From: Glandiceps talaboti
Taxonomy: Eukaryota > Hemichordata > Enteropneusta > Spengelidae
DNA: 64,000 bases
Assembly (NCBI RefSeq): GCF_964340395.1
Contig: NC_135564.1
Coordinates: forward strand, 1,774,501 to 1,838,500
Direction: 5' to 3'
This document shows positions 1 to 33,560 of this stretch, piece after piece. The first letter of the stretch is position 1; each line of letters begins with the position of its first letter. Under the pieces are notes generated by a model. It ran no database searches, was not told the origin of the DNA, and saw only the letters and a list, made by a program, of their open reading frames with translations. The position numbers and the translations under genes are program-made.

Positions 1-1668
1 GATTCCCTGGCATTCACTAGTTTAAAAAATTCATGTTTATTGCCAGTCTTATGGGATTTAGTGGGCAAAAAGTGTTCATTTGATGAAAGTGAGAAACCAT
101 CAGAAAGCCGTCATTAATAATTCAATAATGTAAAGCTATATCACAGCTGGTGTTCACTTTGGTAAATCCACCTACCTTCTGTTAGAGCATTCAACAGTGA
201 ACAAAGAATTCTTGTTGCATGCTACTGTATCATGTCAAGGCACAATCAATACTTCTTGCATTAAAGTATTCCATGCAAAATATACCCCTAAGAGCATTCA
301 CCTAAATGTCACCTTCTGTACATCAGGGTTAGTTAATGTCTTACAAAAATGCAGTCAACAGCTGTAATATAGTATTTTATTCAGTTAGACTGATTTGGTT
401 AAAGGCAGTCTAAATTGCTGGCTCTGTGATCTGCTACGCTAATCATTCTGGATGGAATTAGTCTAGTTCCTGATGACTTTGTTCCAATTTTACACTACAT
501 TATCTTCATACATTACTACATTGCTAAAAGTGTGAAGATATTTAACATAGTGTAAAATCGAAACACGGTCGTCAAAAACTAGACTAGGATGGAATAAGCA
601 CTGCAAAATCACATCCAGCTATGTAGACAGTGGCTTATAGTCCAGTCAGTGAATTTTTGTGTATCGTGACACCGGAACACTATGTGGGTGTGTAAGAAAA
701 TCAATGTTTTTCTCAATGTATGATTTTATGATCATCCTTTCCCCCTCCCCCTTCCCCATCTATGAATTACATAACAAGTCAAATCCAAACTCATAAATGT
801 TGATTTTTAATTCATTTGAAACTTTGTTTACTTTACCAAATTTCAACCATTCTTACTTTGAAGGTAGTCTGCATGAAACCATATAACCAAAAATATTCTC
901 AGAAACCACTTTTCACTGTAAGGTCTGTAATGGTTACAATTTGGAGACTATCTTTCAGAAATGATGACATGTTTAATGATAATATTATTTTACCCCTATT
1001 TTCTTGTCATATAGTCTCTCCCTCTGTATATGTCAATGAGGACATACCATTTAGAAGGAGAAAAAGGGGGGATTCAGGGATTAATGCTTTTCTACTTAAT
1101 TGAATATAGTGAGAACTATTCAGTACATATATTATTCAGTCGGGTGTATTAATAATTTATCAAAGAAAACAAAGATAAAATGTAGGTCATTTGTCTATCA
1201 TACCAACTAAAAATATCAGGCTGTTATAATCTCTTAAGTGTTCAAATGTATGTCAGCTTTTTAATATTTTATTCATCTAATAAACTATTTTTATTTTGCT
1301 TTCAGCAGCCCTTGTATTTCTGTATAAATGACAGCCATAATTACATAATCCTGTTTTTGTCGTAACTGCATATACTTACGATGTTTCCATAGTAACTGCA
1401 TGTACTTAAGAAGTTTCTATATTAATTAATACATGCATACAAGATGATTTACATGTTGTTCTGTTTTTTTACTGCTTCTTTGTTATTTTTGACTTCTATA
1501 CTTCGACTTACAAACATTTTGATTTTTATAAAATGACTGTGCCAGCTGTTTTGTGTTTTTGTACCTGATGTCTGTTTTCTGTAAAAATAAAAATGATATG
1601 TAAATGGATTGATCATCACTTTGTATAATAAAATAATATTATTAGTAACATTTATGTATTATTCATTA
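1..1668. other. Gene-free AT-rich left flank
   Basis: I see no exon with splice sites and no protein I recognise in this stretch. The longest open frame (816-1103, plus) is a low-complexity translation with no family resemblance. Several AATAAA-like signals lie near 1587-1630, so the region could be the 3' UTR of a gene further left, but nothing here proves transcription. Confidence 0.4.
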
Positions 1669-1878
1669 TTAGCCTGTTTACATTGCCATCTCTGTTCTTG
1701 CTTCACTCAGTGTTTCACAAACCAAAGCAGGGCTATAGGAGGTATTACTAGTCTTGTGCTATCCTTCATCAAATCTAACCAAATCTAACAATCTCTGATA
1801 CAATACCACATAATTGAAGCATCCAGACTGGTATGACCAGCTAATGATATATCTCAATAGTACAAGTAAACAGGCTAA
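1669..1878. mobile_element. MITE-like element with TTAGCCTGTTTAC termini, copy 1
   Basis: The stretch opens with TTAGCCTGTTTAC and closes with its reverse complement GTAAACAGGCTAA. The right end carries an internal block GGTATGACCAGCTAATGAT that recurs at the ends of the element at 6240-6691. It has no coding capacity. I did not find a convincing target-site duplication. A non-autonomous DNA transposon is the simplest reading. Confidence 0.55.
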
Positions 1879-1939
1879 CTTGTGATATATGTATGGTGAA
1901 ATTTGGTTTTTTTTGGTATAAAAGGGGGCATGCTTTGGG

Positions 1940-1940
<1 letters not shown>

Positions 1941-1992
<52 letters not shown>

Positions 1993-1993
1993 C
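1941..1993. repeat. (TCAA)n microsatellite, possible reversed retroelement tail
   Basis: About 13 TCAA units. Read on the minus strand it follows AATAAAGATTTG and becomes a TTGA repeat, a tail type common at the 3' ends of some non-LTR elements. The array may therefore be the tail of a minus-strand SINE or LINE fragment; this is inference. Confidence 0.7.
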
Positions 1994-2016
1994 AAATCTT
2001 TATTATATGGTAGTAT

Positions 2017-2106
2017 TAGCCTGGAATCCATGTGGATGGGGATTTTAAATTTTAGTTTTCCCATAACCAAACTTAATCCCCATCTGCATGCATGGATTCT
2101 ATGCTA
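2017..2106. mobile_element. Short palindromic MITE-like element
   Basis: The two ends are imperfect inverted repeats. The left reads TAGCCTGGAATCCATG followed by TGGATGGGGATT; the right, reverse complemented, reads TAGCATAGAATCCATG followed by GCAGATGGGGATT. A third copy of the same end lies at 2636-2670. No coding capacity. Confidence 0.5.
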
Positions 2107-2390
2107 CAACTATGTATATATACACTACACACAGTAACAGAGAGTAAGCCAGGAGAATGAGGTATATGTAATGGTACAAGGAGATGGAGTGTACTCACAC
2201 AGATTAAATGGATTCTATGCTACAACTATATATATATACACTACATACAGTAGCAGAGAGTAAGCCAGGAGAATGAGGTATATGTAATGGTACAAGGAGA
2301 TGGAGTGTACTCACACAGATTAAATGGATTCTAGGCTACAACTCTATATATACAGTACTTATACACACAGTAGCAGAGAGTAAAGTGTAC
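2093..2390. repeat. 116-bp tandem repeat, about 2.5 copies
   Basis: Copies start at about 2093, 2209 and 2325, each with TGGATTCTATGCTACAACT or a near variant. The first two copies are nearly identical. The unit begins inside the right end of the palindromic element at 2017-2106, so the array seems to have grown from that element's edge. Confidence 0.8.
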
Positions 2391-3488
2391 GGTGCAAGGA
2401 GAGGGAGCATTGTCACAAAGATTACAGCTTCTTAGAAGAAATTATTGATAAAATTTGTTACCCATTTGTGTAGGATTTACAGATGTTCATAAAAGTTGTT
2501 CACATTCATTAAATTCCCTTACAACCACAGTTGGTATCCAGACTAAAAAAGAACAAAGTCCAAAAAGTTATCAGGTCTAAATTATTTACAATCTAGTTTC
2601 AACAATATCAGAAAACCAGAGGGCTATTTATGGCATAGCCTAGAATCCAGGCGGTGGGGATTTTAATTTTTTTTTGACAAAATATTATTTTTCAATCCAA
2701 AACTGCTCTTCTTGTCAAAAATGATTTTCAAGGATAATCTTGTTGAAATATCAGTCATAAAACCTCCAAACACACTCCTCTAGTTTTGAGTGGAAAAATG
2801 CTCCAGATCATTTAGTGAGAAATATGAAACCATGAAATTCCTACCAAATATGGATCTAGTGCATATTTTAATATGTGTTATCAGTTTGAAAAATAACAGT
2901 TTTATTTCTTGTAGCCTGGGGCAACTGTTGGTGTCGATTAAATTGAACTATAGTAGTGGGAAGTAAAATGTCACTGTTAGTGTAGATTTAATTAAACTGA
3001 AGTGTCACGATGTGATAATATTGTCAAGTATGTAGAAGTCAGATTATTTGGTCATTTAAGCATTTGATTAGAAAGTTTGAAAATGAAAACAGAAAAAACA
3101 ATTGGGAGAGTGTTACAAACGAGATATACAACACCGAAGCTCAGTGCAGGCAGTGACTTAATAATACAATCTTGTCCCAGATATACAACAACTTTGATGA
3201 GATTCTGGGTTATGTTGACAGAAGTAAAATATCAGGGCTGCAAATTTTGTAGATGATGGGTATAAATGATTATATATGGAGCAATAAATTGTCAAGGATA
3301 TAGAAATTATTATTTGTTCAGTCATTTGAGACTCCATTCTTCATCCAAGTTATGTTTGACAGAGTTAACACTGGTCAGTATAATATACAATGTAACTTGG
3401 TTTTTAACACTCTAGACTCATAGTGTTAACAGAACACTTCCTGATACTGAACCATTAACCATGGGGAGCCAAGGAATAAATGGTTTAA
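2391..3488. other. Non-coding, no gene seen
   Basis: AT-rich sequence without exon-like structure. It contains a fragment at 2636-2670 that matches the end of the palindromic element at 2017-2106. Confidence 0.4.
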
Positions 3489-3742
3489 TATACAAACAAA
3501 CAAACAAATCAATCAAACAAACAAATAAATCAAACAAACAAATCAATTAATCAATTAATCAAACAAATAAATCAAACAAATCAATTAATCAATCAATCAA
3601 TCAAACAAACAAATAAATCAAACAAACAAACAAATCAATCAATCAATCAATCAAACAAATCAATCAAACAGACAGACAGACAGACAGACAAACAAATCAA
3701 ACAAACAAACAAACAAACACACCCAAACAAACAAACAAAGCA
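3489..3742. repeat. Compound (AAAC)/(AATC)/(AAAT)/(CAGA) microsatellite
   Basis: About 250 bases of interspersed AAAC, AATC and AAAT tetramers, with a pure CAGA run near 3669-3690. Confidence 0.9.
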
Positions 3743-4002
3743 AAATATGCATGAGTAAATAAAAAATACCAAAAACACAGGAATACAAGCATAACTGATT
3801 ATATCTGCCATCATATACAATTATATACTCGTCTGTACTAAACTATGCTGCTATGTTGCTATGTAAAGTGATCCAGGGTTTGTTTTTTGAATGGATTTGT
3901 ACACAAAGAAACATAGCAGTTTAGTATACAGACCAATTTATAGTAATGGAAGTCATGGATAGATACTCATATGTTTATGATATTTTCATTTATTCATGCA
4001 TA

Positions 4003-4013
4003 TTTTGTTTGTT

Positions 4014-4084
<71 letters not shown>

Positions 4085-4130
4085 TTGTTTGTTTGTGTGT
4101 GTGTGTTTGTTTGTTTGTTTGTTTGTTTGT
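4003..4130. repeat. (TTTG)/(TGTC) microsatellite
   Basis: A TGTC array flanked by TTTG units. The open frames through it encode only repetitive Cys-Leu-Ser-Val or Phe-Val-Cys-Leu strings and are not genes. Confidence 0.92.
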
Positions 4131-4835
4131 AACATGGTTCCTTGGCTCCCTATGATGAAACCAACAGGCTTACAAAATGATGTCAGATACTCAAGAATAG
4201 AGATAAAGTATACATATTCCAGGGCCTAATGTAGAACTATTAATTAAGATATAAGTTCTGTCAGCTTAATGATATCCTGGCAAGTCAATAAATCAGTAAT
4301 AACATGCACCTAGGGAGTTCAAATTGACATGCTGTCATAATATTTATTAATTTATTACTAGCTAACAGCATAGATAGAATGAACATCCTAGGCAATTAAT
4401 TTATAAAAAATTGGTAAGTTTATGAACAGTACTTTCATGGTCTAGTGCCGTGTTCAATAAAGCTCTTGATGCATTGGAAATAATTTATTGGTAATTTCAT
4501 TTGATTTATATCAATTTCATGAGATCCAATTCAATTTAATTTTTAATGAAATTTATGATAGATTGTTTAGCCTTACAAAAATGATGACATTTTTTTCAAT
4601 TTCAAAAATATCACTAGGTAGAAATGTTAAAAGATTTTAAATACAAAAAATGTATTTGACTGTTCTATCAGTTGTTGTCTTAAATAAACTACTGAAATTT
4701 CTCACAGTCAATGATAACATATATAATACATGTACTGATATTTTTGCCTCTCAAAAATTTTTCAGTCATCAGCTAGTTCTCAAAGACTAATTTTTATTAA
4801 TTACCAGACTGATACATTGTTTTCATGAACAATCC

Positions 4836-4914
4836 TATGTATGTATGTATGTATGTATGTATGTATGTATGTATGTATGTATGTATGTATGTATGTATGC
4901 ATGTATGTATGTAT

Positions 4915-4980
<66 letters not shown>
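4836..4980. repeat. (ATGT)n followed by (GT)n microsatellite
   Basis: An ATGT array to about 4915, then a nearly pure GT run to 4980. Open frames on both strands here are repeat artefacts. Confidence 0.93.
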
Positions 4981-4982
<2 letters not shown>

Positions 4983-5680
4983 CTTCAGTATGAAGATAAT
5001 AATCACTATACAAGTAGTGTACACTGCACTGAATGAATAAACACTTGTGTTATTGCACCATATGGTAAGATAACCTTTTATTGCACTTTGAAATAAATGC
5101 ATTAGCTTTTAGTGAAATGGTCTGAAACGAACCTAATGTAGTCACCTTGTTGTCTTATCACTGATACAGATGAATACAGTTTGACTATCAGTGTTATTAT
5201 TCAATATACAAACATTATTTCTTCTGATTCTCACTTTTGTACAGCAGGCTTTCTGCAATTGATGTTGTCGACTGATGTTCAATGGGACCAAAATGAAACA
5301 ATTGGTAAATAATATATATCACCAGTAAAATAGTGGTTTGAATGGTAGCTATAAAATACATTGTTCATGCCATTGTATTTGTAATTGTGCATACAATTAA
5401 ATTCACATCATTATTTGGGCAGTATTCTTGCTAAGAATTTCCCACAATATCACAGCTAATTTACATATTAATATAGTGTGTTATGTAAATGAGATGGCTG
5501 CCAAACTGAAATGTCCCATAGATTAAAGATATGCTGACAATTGTTCTGCTATTTCACATCAAGTGAGTGCTGGCTGAGAAAGTGGTATCTTATAAACTAT
5601 GGCAATTACATTGATAGAACCACAAAAAACAAAGCATGGATTAATGGGTTTGATAATTAGAGATATTATTTCACAATATT
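4981..5680. other. Non-coding, no gene seen
   Basis: No exon-like frame, no recognised RNA gene and no clear repeat. Confidence 0.4.
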
Positions 5681-5798
5681 TTTCTTCATTCAGCCAAGTA
5701 AAACATGAGTGACCTAAGAGGGATTTGTCACTAAGAGTCGCTAGATGACTAATAACAAAACCCTTAGGTCATGAGTATTTTCCAGCTGAATGAAGAAA
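5681..5798. mobile_element. 118-bp inverted-repeat element (MITE-like)
   Basis: The left arm starts TTTCTTCATTCAG and contains ATGAGTGACCTAAG; the right arm carries CTTAGGTCATGAGT and ends CTGAATGAAGAAA. The arms are about 38 bases each with a few differences around a short loop. No coding capacity and no clear target duplication. Confidence 0.5.
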
Positions 5799-6239
5799 TT
5801 GTTGGAGAATAACATAATTATGCCAGCAGCAAATTTGAATGTTTTGACTCATATTTTGAACACGGCAGAACTAATGATGTAGACATGTGTTGTTGTGGCA
5901 TACTAGCAATGACCAAGATATAAATTCCATACTTTTTTGTTCAACTTGGCTTGTGCATGGACTGGTATAATGCATTCTAAGCTACTGAAAGGGTGAGAGT
6001 TTCTAGACATACATGTACACCACTCAGTGAGTATATTGAAACTGAGACTTGTTTGGTGGTTTGAGATTGAGAAATAGCCCATGATCACACTACGGATATA
6101 TGTAATATGTGGACAATAATGATATGATTTTCTTTGGTTTAATAGATCATAAATAAACACTTTTATTTCACTGGTCAAAAAAAAGTATGAATGACAAAAG
6201 GAGCCTTTTGCAATGTTTCAGACAATTATTTACAACATT
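5799..6239. other. Non-coding, no gene seen
   Basis: AT-rich spacer between two inverted-repeat elements. The minus-strand open frame at 5903-6178 resembles no family I know. Confidence 0.4.
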
Positions 6240-6691
6240 TTAGCCTGTTTACAGCACTGTTGAAATACATGTAGTACATTATCAGCTGGTCATATCTCCT
6301 TGCCCTCGTATTCTCCACTTGTCATGATTACATTGTCAAAGCTGATGGTACCAGATTAAAAATTCTTGCCCAATAGTCTGGTTGATGACAGCGTGCAGTC
6401 CCTTCAACCATGATAACTAGTCAGACTGTGTCGTTATTCAAATGAATCAGTATGTAAATATACACTCACACTATGTCAGGCATATATAAACAAGAAGTGG
6501 ACATGTGGTAATTTACATGTTATTTACATATATGTTTTATGTAAATTTAACCCTATTGGTGTTGAATAACCATGACAATGACTTGAACTTGAACTGAATT
6601 GTTTGAAAATGTTCTCAACACAAGCAGAGACTACAAGGGAAGAGGTATGACCAGCTAATGATGCAACTTGACAGCACAGTAAACAGTCTAA
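6240..6691. mobile_element. MITE-like element with TTAGCCTGTTTAC termini, copy 2
   Basis: The left end is TTAGCCTGTTTACAGCACTG and the right end, reverse complemented, is TTAGACTGTTTACTGTGCTG. Both arms continue to a shared ATYAGCTGGTCATA block, so the inverted ends span roughly 50-60 bases. It is related to the element at 1669-1878 by terminal sequence. No coding capacity. Confidence 0.55.
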
Positions 6692-7626
6692 CAAGATTCC
6701 TAATGTTGCTCATATTTCTCCCAGAATTAATGAAAATGATATGATGAGACTGTATGGAGAGTGATTGTAACAAAATGGATGATGAATATTATATTTCAAT
6801 GCATAGTTTCAATGCTCAAATACTGACAATGTAACCTCATGAAAGTTGCGTAGTTGCTTCAAAACTAGATTCCAAAAAGCTAACTTTATCACTACTAAAC
6901 TGTTGTGGATAGTTGTAGCACAGCAACTCTGATGTAAACTCATATTGTTGTGATGTAGTACAACCACTCTGATGATGTACAAAAATGTTGTAAAGCAGTG
7001 TAAATCAAGAAATATATCCTGTATTTCAGTTCAATACAATTTCATTACTTTGTATTAATTACATTACACCTTCTTGTTCAACCTTGTTCTCACTTTCAAT
7101 GCACTGCAACCAAATTATCTAATTATTTCAGCCCAACTGTCAAAATTTTTTATCATGTAAACATATATAAAAATCTCTTGATTTCATTTGCACTCCTTCA
7201 TGTAGTCAAAATTTTAAACTGTTAACTGACACACATAAAAATTCACCAAAAAGAACATGCCATCTGTAGCTGTATGGCATACTTGATTTCTGCCTGTAAC
7301 ACTGAAAGGAGTTGCTACTAAATGCAATCCTATTGCTGAATACAATGGTTTTAAGTTTATCAATGTTCAGTAGCATTGCAATACTGATAATTCTAGTTGA
7401 ATAGTTCCCTTCTTCATTCACTTGTCGTAAAGCACAGCCTCTTTTACAGCACCATCCAAGGCTTTAAATGTCACAGAAAAAATATCATCCCTGGTTGTGA
7501 GAATGTTCCTGTTCAGACACTTGCCTATCCCAACACTCAGCAGAATTCTACATACTGCTATAATAATAGTGGGTGTTGAATATTTTGCACTTGGATGAGT
7601 TGTTGTTGGATGAATCAGCGTTCTCC
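6692..7626 (-). other. Downstream flank / probable 3' UTR of vasohibin
   Basis: This lies directly downstream of the vasohibin stop on the minus strand. I see no other exon. Its extent as 3' UTR cannot be fixed from sequence alone; TTTATT (AATAAA on the minus strand) occurs only further left. Confidence 0.35.
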
Positions 7627-7797
7627 TCAGATTGTGATGGCAGGATTGATGGAAATTTGCATAGCAAAATGTATTGTATTATTATGGTATTTGATGCACA
7701 TTTGTATATTAAGTTCATCAAAATCAAAGTGTGGATCCCACTCATCTATAAAATCTGGGGAGAACCTTGGTGTAATTTCGTGACTGTGGATATTCAT
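7627..7797 (-). CDS. Small 56-codon ORF overlapping the vasohibin stop (doubtful)
   Basis: An ATG overlaps the vasohibin stop codon in the form ATGA and opens a 56-residue frame shifted by one. It includes an acidic, aromatic stretch ([16 protein letters not shown]) and ends at TGA. I do not recognise it; it is not the small vasohibin-binding protein. Eukaryotic ribosomes seldom use such an overlap, so this may be chance or a relic of a longer vasohibin C-terminus exposed by a frameshift. It is listed because the composition looks more protein-like than the neighbouring frames. Confidence 0.15.
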   Translation of the reverse strand: MNIHSHEITPRFSPDFIDEWDPHFDFDELNIQMCIKYHNNTIHFAMQISINPAITI

Positions 7798-8819
7798 ATT
7801 CTGATTTGATAATCTCCAACATTAAATTGTTTCTTATCCATGGGAGGACTGTCGCTATCTACAGAGGTTGCCCTGATTGGTTCTCTGGCTATTGATTCTT
7901 TCCTTGGAGACAATTGAGGCACATCTCGTCTCGGTGTCTTCCCAGCGAAAGAGTCTTTCCTAGGTGAAGAAGTGAGTGTTGATGGTTTTCCCACTTCTTT
8001 GACAGCAGGTGACTGTTTGAACCGACTCCTCATATCCTTAGCATGTCTTTCAATATCTCTTTTCTGTTCACTTCTATTAAGTTTCCTCATGTTCAGTGAA
8101 AGGTATTTCCAGTTCAGAGTTTCATAACTATGTGGATCATGTGACACCGGTAGACCCACTTTCGCTTTCTTCACTACATGCCAATATCTCTTGTAGGAAT
8201 CTTCAAAATCTATAATCAGATCTGTGAGGGTCGAAAAAGTCAGTGATTTGTACATGAGATCATCTCTCCTACTCATCCCAATTGCTCCATACCTCCCTCC
8301 ATAATAGACCCCTAAAACAACATGTCTGTGATAGTTTCCCATGAACTGAGTCTTAAAGCTTACTGGAAAACGTTCAAGTCCTGATATTCCATTAGTAAGA
8401 TGAATTCCAAGTATTACAGCTTCAAGGCACTTGATTGGAAGAGCTTCTCTGATCATTTCTTTTGCACAGTCATTTAGTCCAGTCAGTGGTCTGTTCTTCT
8501 TGATTTCATAGAACTGAGTTCCTGTGTGGTTGTATTCCAGCTGACACATATAGTTTTGGATGGCATCAAGTTTGTCTGCGACTGTCATCCCACCGTGTAA
8601 AACAGGAACGGACGGAACCTGAATCTTTGGTAAGTCTTTGTTACCTCGAATTTTCCCAACCATAGTTTCTCCCTCGGGGTGGATTTTTGCAACATGAGTC
8701 CACATTCTATCCCATGTTTTACGATTGATAGGGAACCCGTCTTTGTTGACATAAAACAACACTCCGTTTTCTTCTTGGAATTCACTCTCTTCCTTCTTTT
8801 CTCCGTCCTTTGACGTCAT
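7794..8819 (-). CDS. VASH: Vasohibin, tubulin tyrosine carboxypeptidase (intronless)
   Basis: Vasohibins remove the C-terminal tyrosine of alpha-tubulin, normally as a complex with the small chaperone SVBP, and so control microtubule detyrosination. The 341-residue frame aligns with human VASH1/VASH2 from the FYVN-x-x-G start of the core to the terminal YQIR-I. The transglutaminase-like catalytic residues are present with family spacing: Cys131 in [13 protein letters not shown], His166 in NYHRHVVLG and Ser183 in [10 protein letters not shown]. The YNHTGTQF substrate-groove motif is also there. The C-terminal tail after about residue 260 is basic, Ser/Pro-rich and presumably disordered. I chose the ATG at 8817-8819; the frame stays open upstream only to a TTG, with no earlier ATG. 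The whole core lies in one exon, whereas human VASH1 is split into several. VASH1 versus VASH2 cannot be assigned; this is probably the single pre-duplication gene. Confidence 0.95.
   Translation of the reverse strand: MTSKDGEKKEESEFQEENGVLFYVNKDGFPINRKTWDRMWTHVAKIHPEGETMVGKIRGNKDLPKIQVPSVPVLHGGMTVADKLDAIQNYMCQLEYNHTGTQFYEIKKNRPLTGLNDCAKEMIREALPIKCLEAVILGIHLTNGISGLERFPVSFKTQFMGNYHRHVVLGVYYGGRYGAIGMSRRDDLMYKSLTFSTLTDLIIDFEDSYKRYWHVVKKAKVGLPVSHDPHSYETLNWKYLSLNMRKLNRSEQKRDIERHAKDMRSRFKQSPAVKEVGKPSTLTSSPRKDSFAGKTPRRDVPQLSPRKESIAREPIRATSVDSDSPPMDKKQFNVGDYQIRI
8811..8818. promoter_or_regulatory. Palindromic CRE (TGACGTCA) over the vasohibin start codon
   Basis: A perfect TGACGTCA lies across codons 1-3 (ATG ACG TCA). 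It is the consensus for CREB/ATF bZIP factors. Its position inside coding sequence means it may be coincidental (Met-Thr-Ser codons). Confidence 0.25.
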
Positions 8820-10275
8820 ATTTTGTTCTGTATTACATTTTCTAAGTAAGTGAATTAAAGACGTCTTGTAAACGTACAAGTAACAAATGGGAAGATGTGA
8901 AATCCTTACCGTGGTGTTTATTTACGAACAGCTGACGATGTTTGTAATCAGTATCTTAGCAACTATTTTTACCAACATAGGGGTACTGAGTTGTGAACAG
9001 CGCCGCCATACTGTGATCTAATTTAGTTATTTGTGGAGATTTCCGTTTAGGATATATTGAACCCTACCCTTTTTTCCTATGCTTTAGGTTTTTACATAAA
9101 ATAAAAGCGTTTCAAAAAGAATAATAAGAAAAAATTGCATGCTCTTTTTTTATGATGCCTTATTGGCTTATTCTAAGTAGCTGAGTGGCTTTAAATCATG
9201 GCGGACGCATTATGGTAATTAATTTCTATATGAAGGTCTAACTTTTTTGCATCTTTACGGGGATATTCTGCGAAATTAGATGCCAACACTTGGTGGTCTA
9301 CGTCACTCTTAGGTAAGTTGGAATTCGAGGAAGAATTTACCCCGAGAGCACTCATCATCGCTGTGCAATCGAGTAATATAACAGTGGATGCATCGGAAAT
9401 GTAATGTTTACGTACCTGAAGTTGAACGCTGAAGTGAAGTTACCTCTCTCTCGGTTGTTGAAATGACACTTATATTTGATTATTTGCAACTGATTTTGGA
9501 CGATTTAAAAGATCTAATAGTTTTTTATTGAACTGCATCTCCCCAAGCAAGGTAACACCGTACACACACTATAAGTATAACCACCGAAATTTGTTTCAGA
9601 AATTAAAAAAAATGACGTCTAAAGACAACAAATGACGCTAAGGTCACCAAAGGTCAAACTTGAAGGTTTTTTAAAAACAAATTCTGTTTATCTTATTATT
9701 ATCATCCTAAATAATATCATATTAATACCTTTGTTAAATTAAGTTAAATATTCTTAAGGCCAGTAATATATCCTATTTGTCGCAGATATGAATATTTTTT
9801 ACATCCTAAATAATATCATATTAATTACTTTTCAAATATTCTTAATTAAGGCCTGTAATATAATTTATAAAACTTTTGTTTACTTGTTTGTTTATTTTTA
9901 TAACAACTTTATTACACTAACTAGTACAGTGGGTACAGTATGGTAAAAACAACAACAATAAGACTGCTAACAACATTAAATCTACTGTTATAACTGTAAC
10001 AATTGCAAGAAATTCTTTAAAAACTGAATAAAGAAATTATGAACAACATTTCAAATATTTTCATACAGCATGATAATTCATAATTCAATGCAGATCAACT
10101 TATAGTATACGTAAATTTTGGAACTCATCGTTAAATCTGAAAGACGAGATATTGTACAGTCTCATGTTTGTTATTATTGCATTTTTTTTCAGATTTTGTT
10201 GAAATTTTGTAGTTACTGATTGTTACTTTCTATAAGACATTGAATCAAGTACTGGATGGAAGACAGGCAAAGTCC
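8820..10275. promoter_or_regulatory. Head-to-head intergenic region between vasohibin and STRAD
   Basis: Vasohibin is transcribed left and STRAD right, with about 1.46 kb between start codons. This region must hold both promoters and 5' UTRs. An ATGGCGGAC motif (YY1-like ATGGCGG core) lies near 9198-9207, and possible 5' UTR splice donors follow at 9311-9318 (GGTAAGTT) and near 9550. A polypyrimidine stretch and AG at 10183-10192 make a good acceptor for the exon that holds the STRAD start codon. No classical TATA box stands out. A shared bidirectional promoter is inference. Confidence 0.45.
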
Positions 10276-32591
<22,316 letters not shown>

Positions 32592-32837
32592 ATGGAAGGA
32601 ACTTCAGTATTGTTGCATACCAGAGTTGAATTGATGTGTGGCATGTAAATATTGCCAGTTTTAGTGTTTGATGTCCAGGAAATGTGCATTGGTGCAACAT
32701 CTGTTAATGTAGTACACCATGGAAGTATAACCCACATAATTCAGTCGGCACACCATAAACAATAGAGTTGATCATGGATATGGTATCTGATATAGATTGA
32801 CACAAGTCAAATGGTATACTCTGTTCCCTTTGTTAGG

Positions 32838-33160
32838 CAATTCTTACCCATGTTAGGTCTGGTTTTACATGTGTTAGCCCATTCTTACCCAGTATCATGT
32901 CATGGTTAATGTGTGTAAACCTACGAAAAACTCATCAGACCATGTTAATAGGTTTGAGTTATTTTGTCAGCCCATTCTTACCCATATTGGGTCCAAGTTA
33001 TTTTGTCAACCCATTCTTACTCATATTTGGTCTGAGTTATTTTGTCAGCCCATTCTTACTCGTATTTGGTCCGAGTTATTGTCTTCTCATTCTTACCCAC
33101 ATATTTGGAGTTATTTTGTCAGCCCATTCTTAAACATATTTGGTGTGAGTTATTTTGAAA
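32838..33160 (+). repeat. 35-45-bp minisatellite in STRAD 3' region
   Basis: Repeated GAGTTATTTTGTCAGCCC then ATTCTTACTCATATTTGGTC, with variable spacing and one degraded unit near 33080. The first, more diverged units (TTAGGCAATTCTTACCCATG, TTAGCCCATTCTTACCC) begin around 32838. Confidence 0.8.
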
Positions 33161-33527
33161 GCCTTTAAAGTGTGTTTGCAGGACTTATTTCTATAGAAAA
33201 AACTTGCATGCATGTATTCAGCTAACAGTCCTGCACCAAAAGTCACATGACTAAAGTCATACCAGAATAGGAGAAGATATCTACATCATCACATTTAGGC
33301 AAAGGTGACGTACATTTTGAGTGCATCCCTACATCAATAGCAGGATGTGTAAAATATATCTGTAATTATTAGATTAAAATCTGTCAATACTATAGGGCAA
33401 TAGGATACTCACTTCAAGAAATACATCAGTGTTAATATGACATTAGATTTATATGTACCAGTGATTACTTGCACCTGTATGCATGTGAATACTAGCAGTA
33501 TTTGCAGTGTAGTGCAATACCGAAAAC

Positions 33528-33560
33528 ATTTGCATATCTGCATGCAAATGATATGCAAAT
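33528..33560. promoter_or_regulatory. Cluster of three perfect POU octamers (ATGCAAAT)
   Basis: ATTTGCAT at 33528-33535, ATGCAAAT at 33542-33549 and 33553-33560. The octamer is the consensus for POU/Oct factors. It lies 0.9 kb downstream of the STRAD stop; whether it acts as an enhancer is unknown. Confidence 0.35.

Noticed and set aside
8820-8879. Upstream 20-codon extension of vasohibin
   Set aside because: It begins at TTG and not ATG; the first ATG is at 8817-8819 and the family core begins shortly after it.
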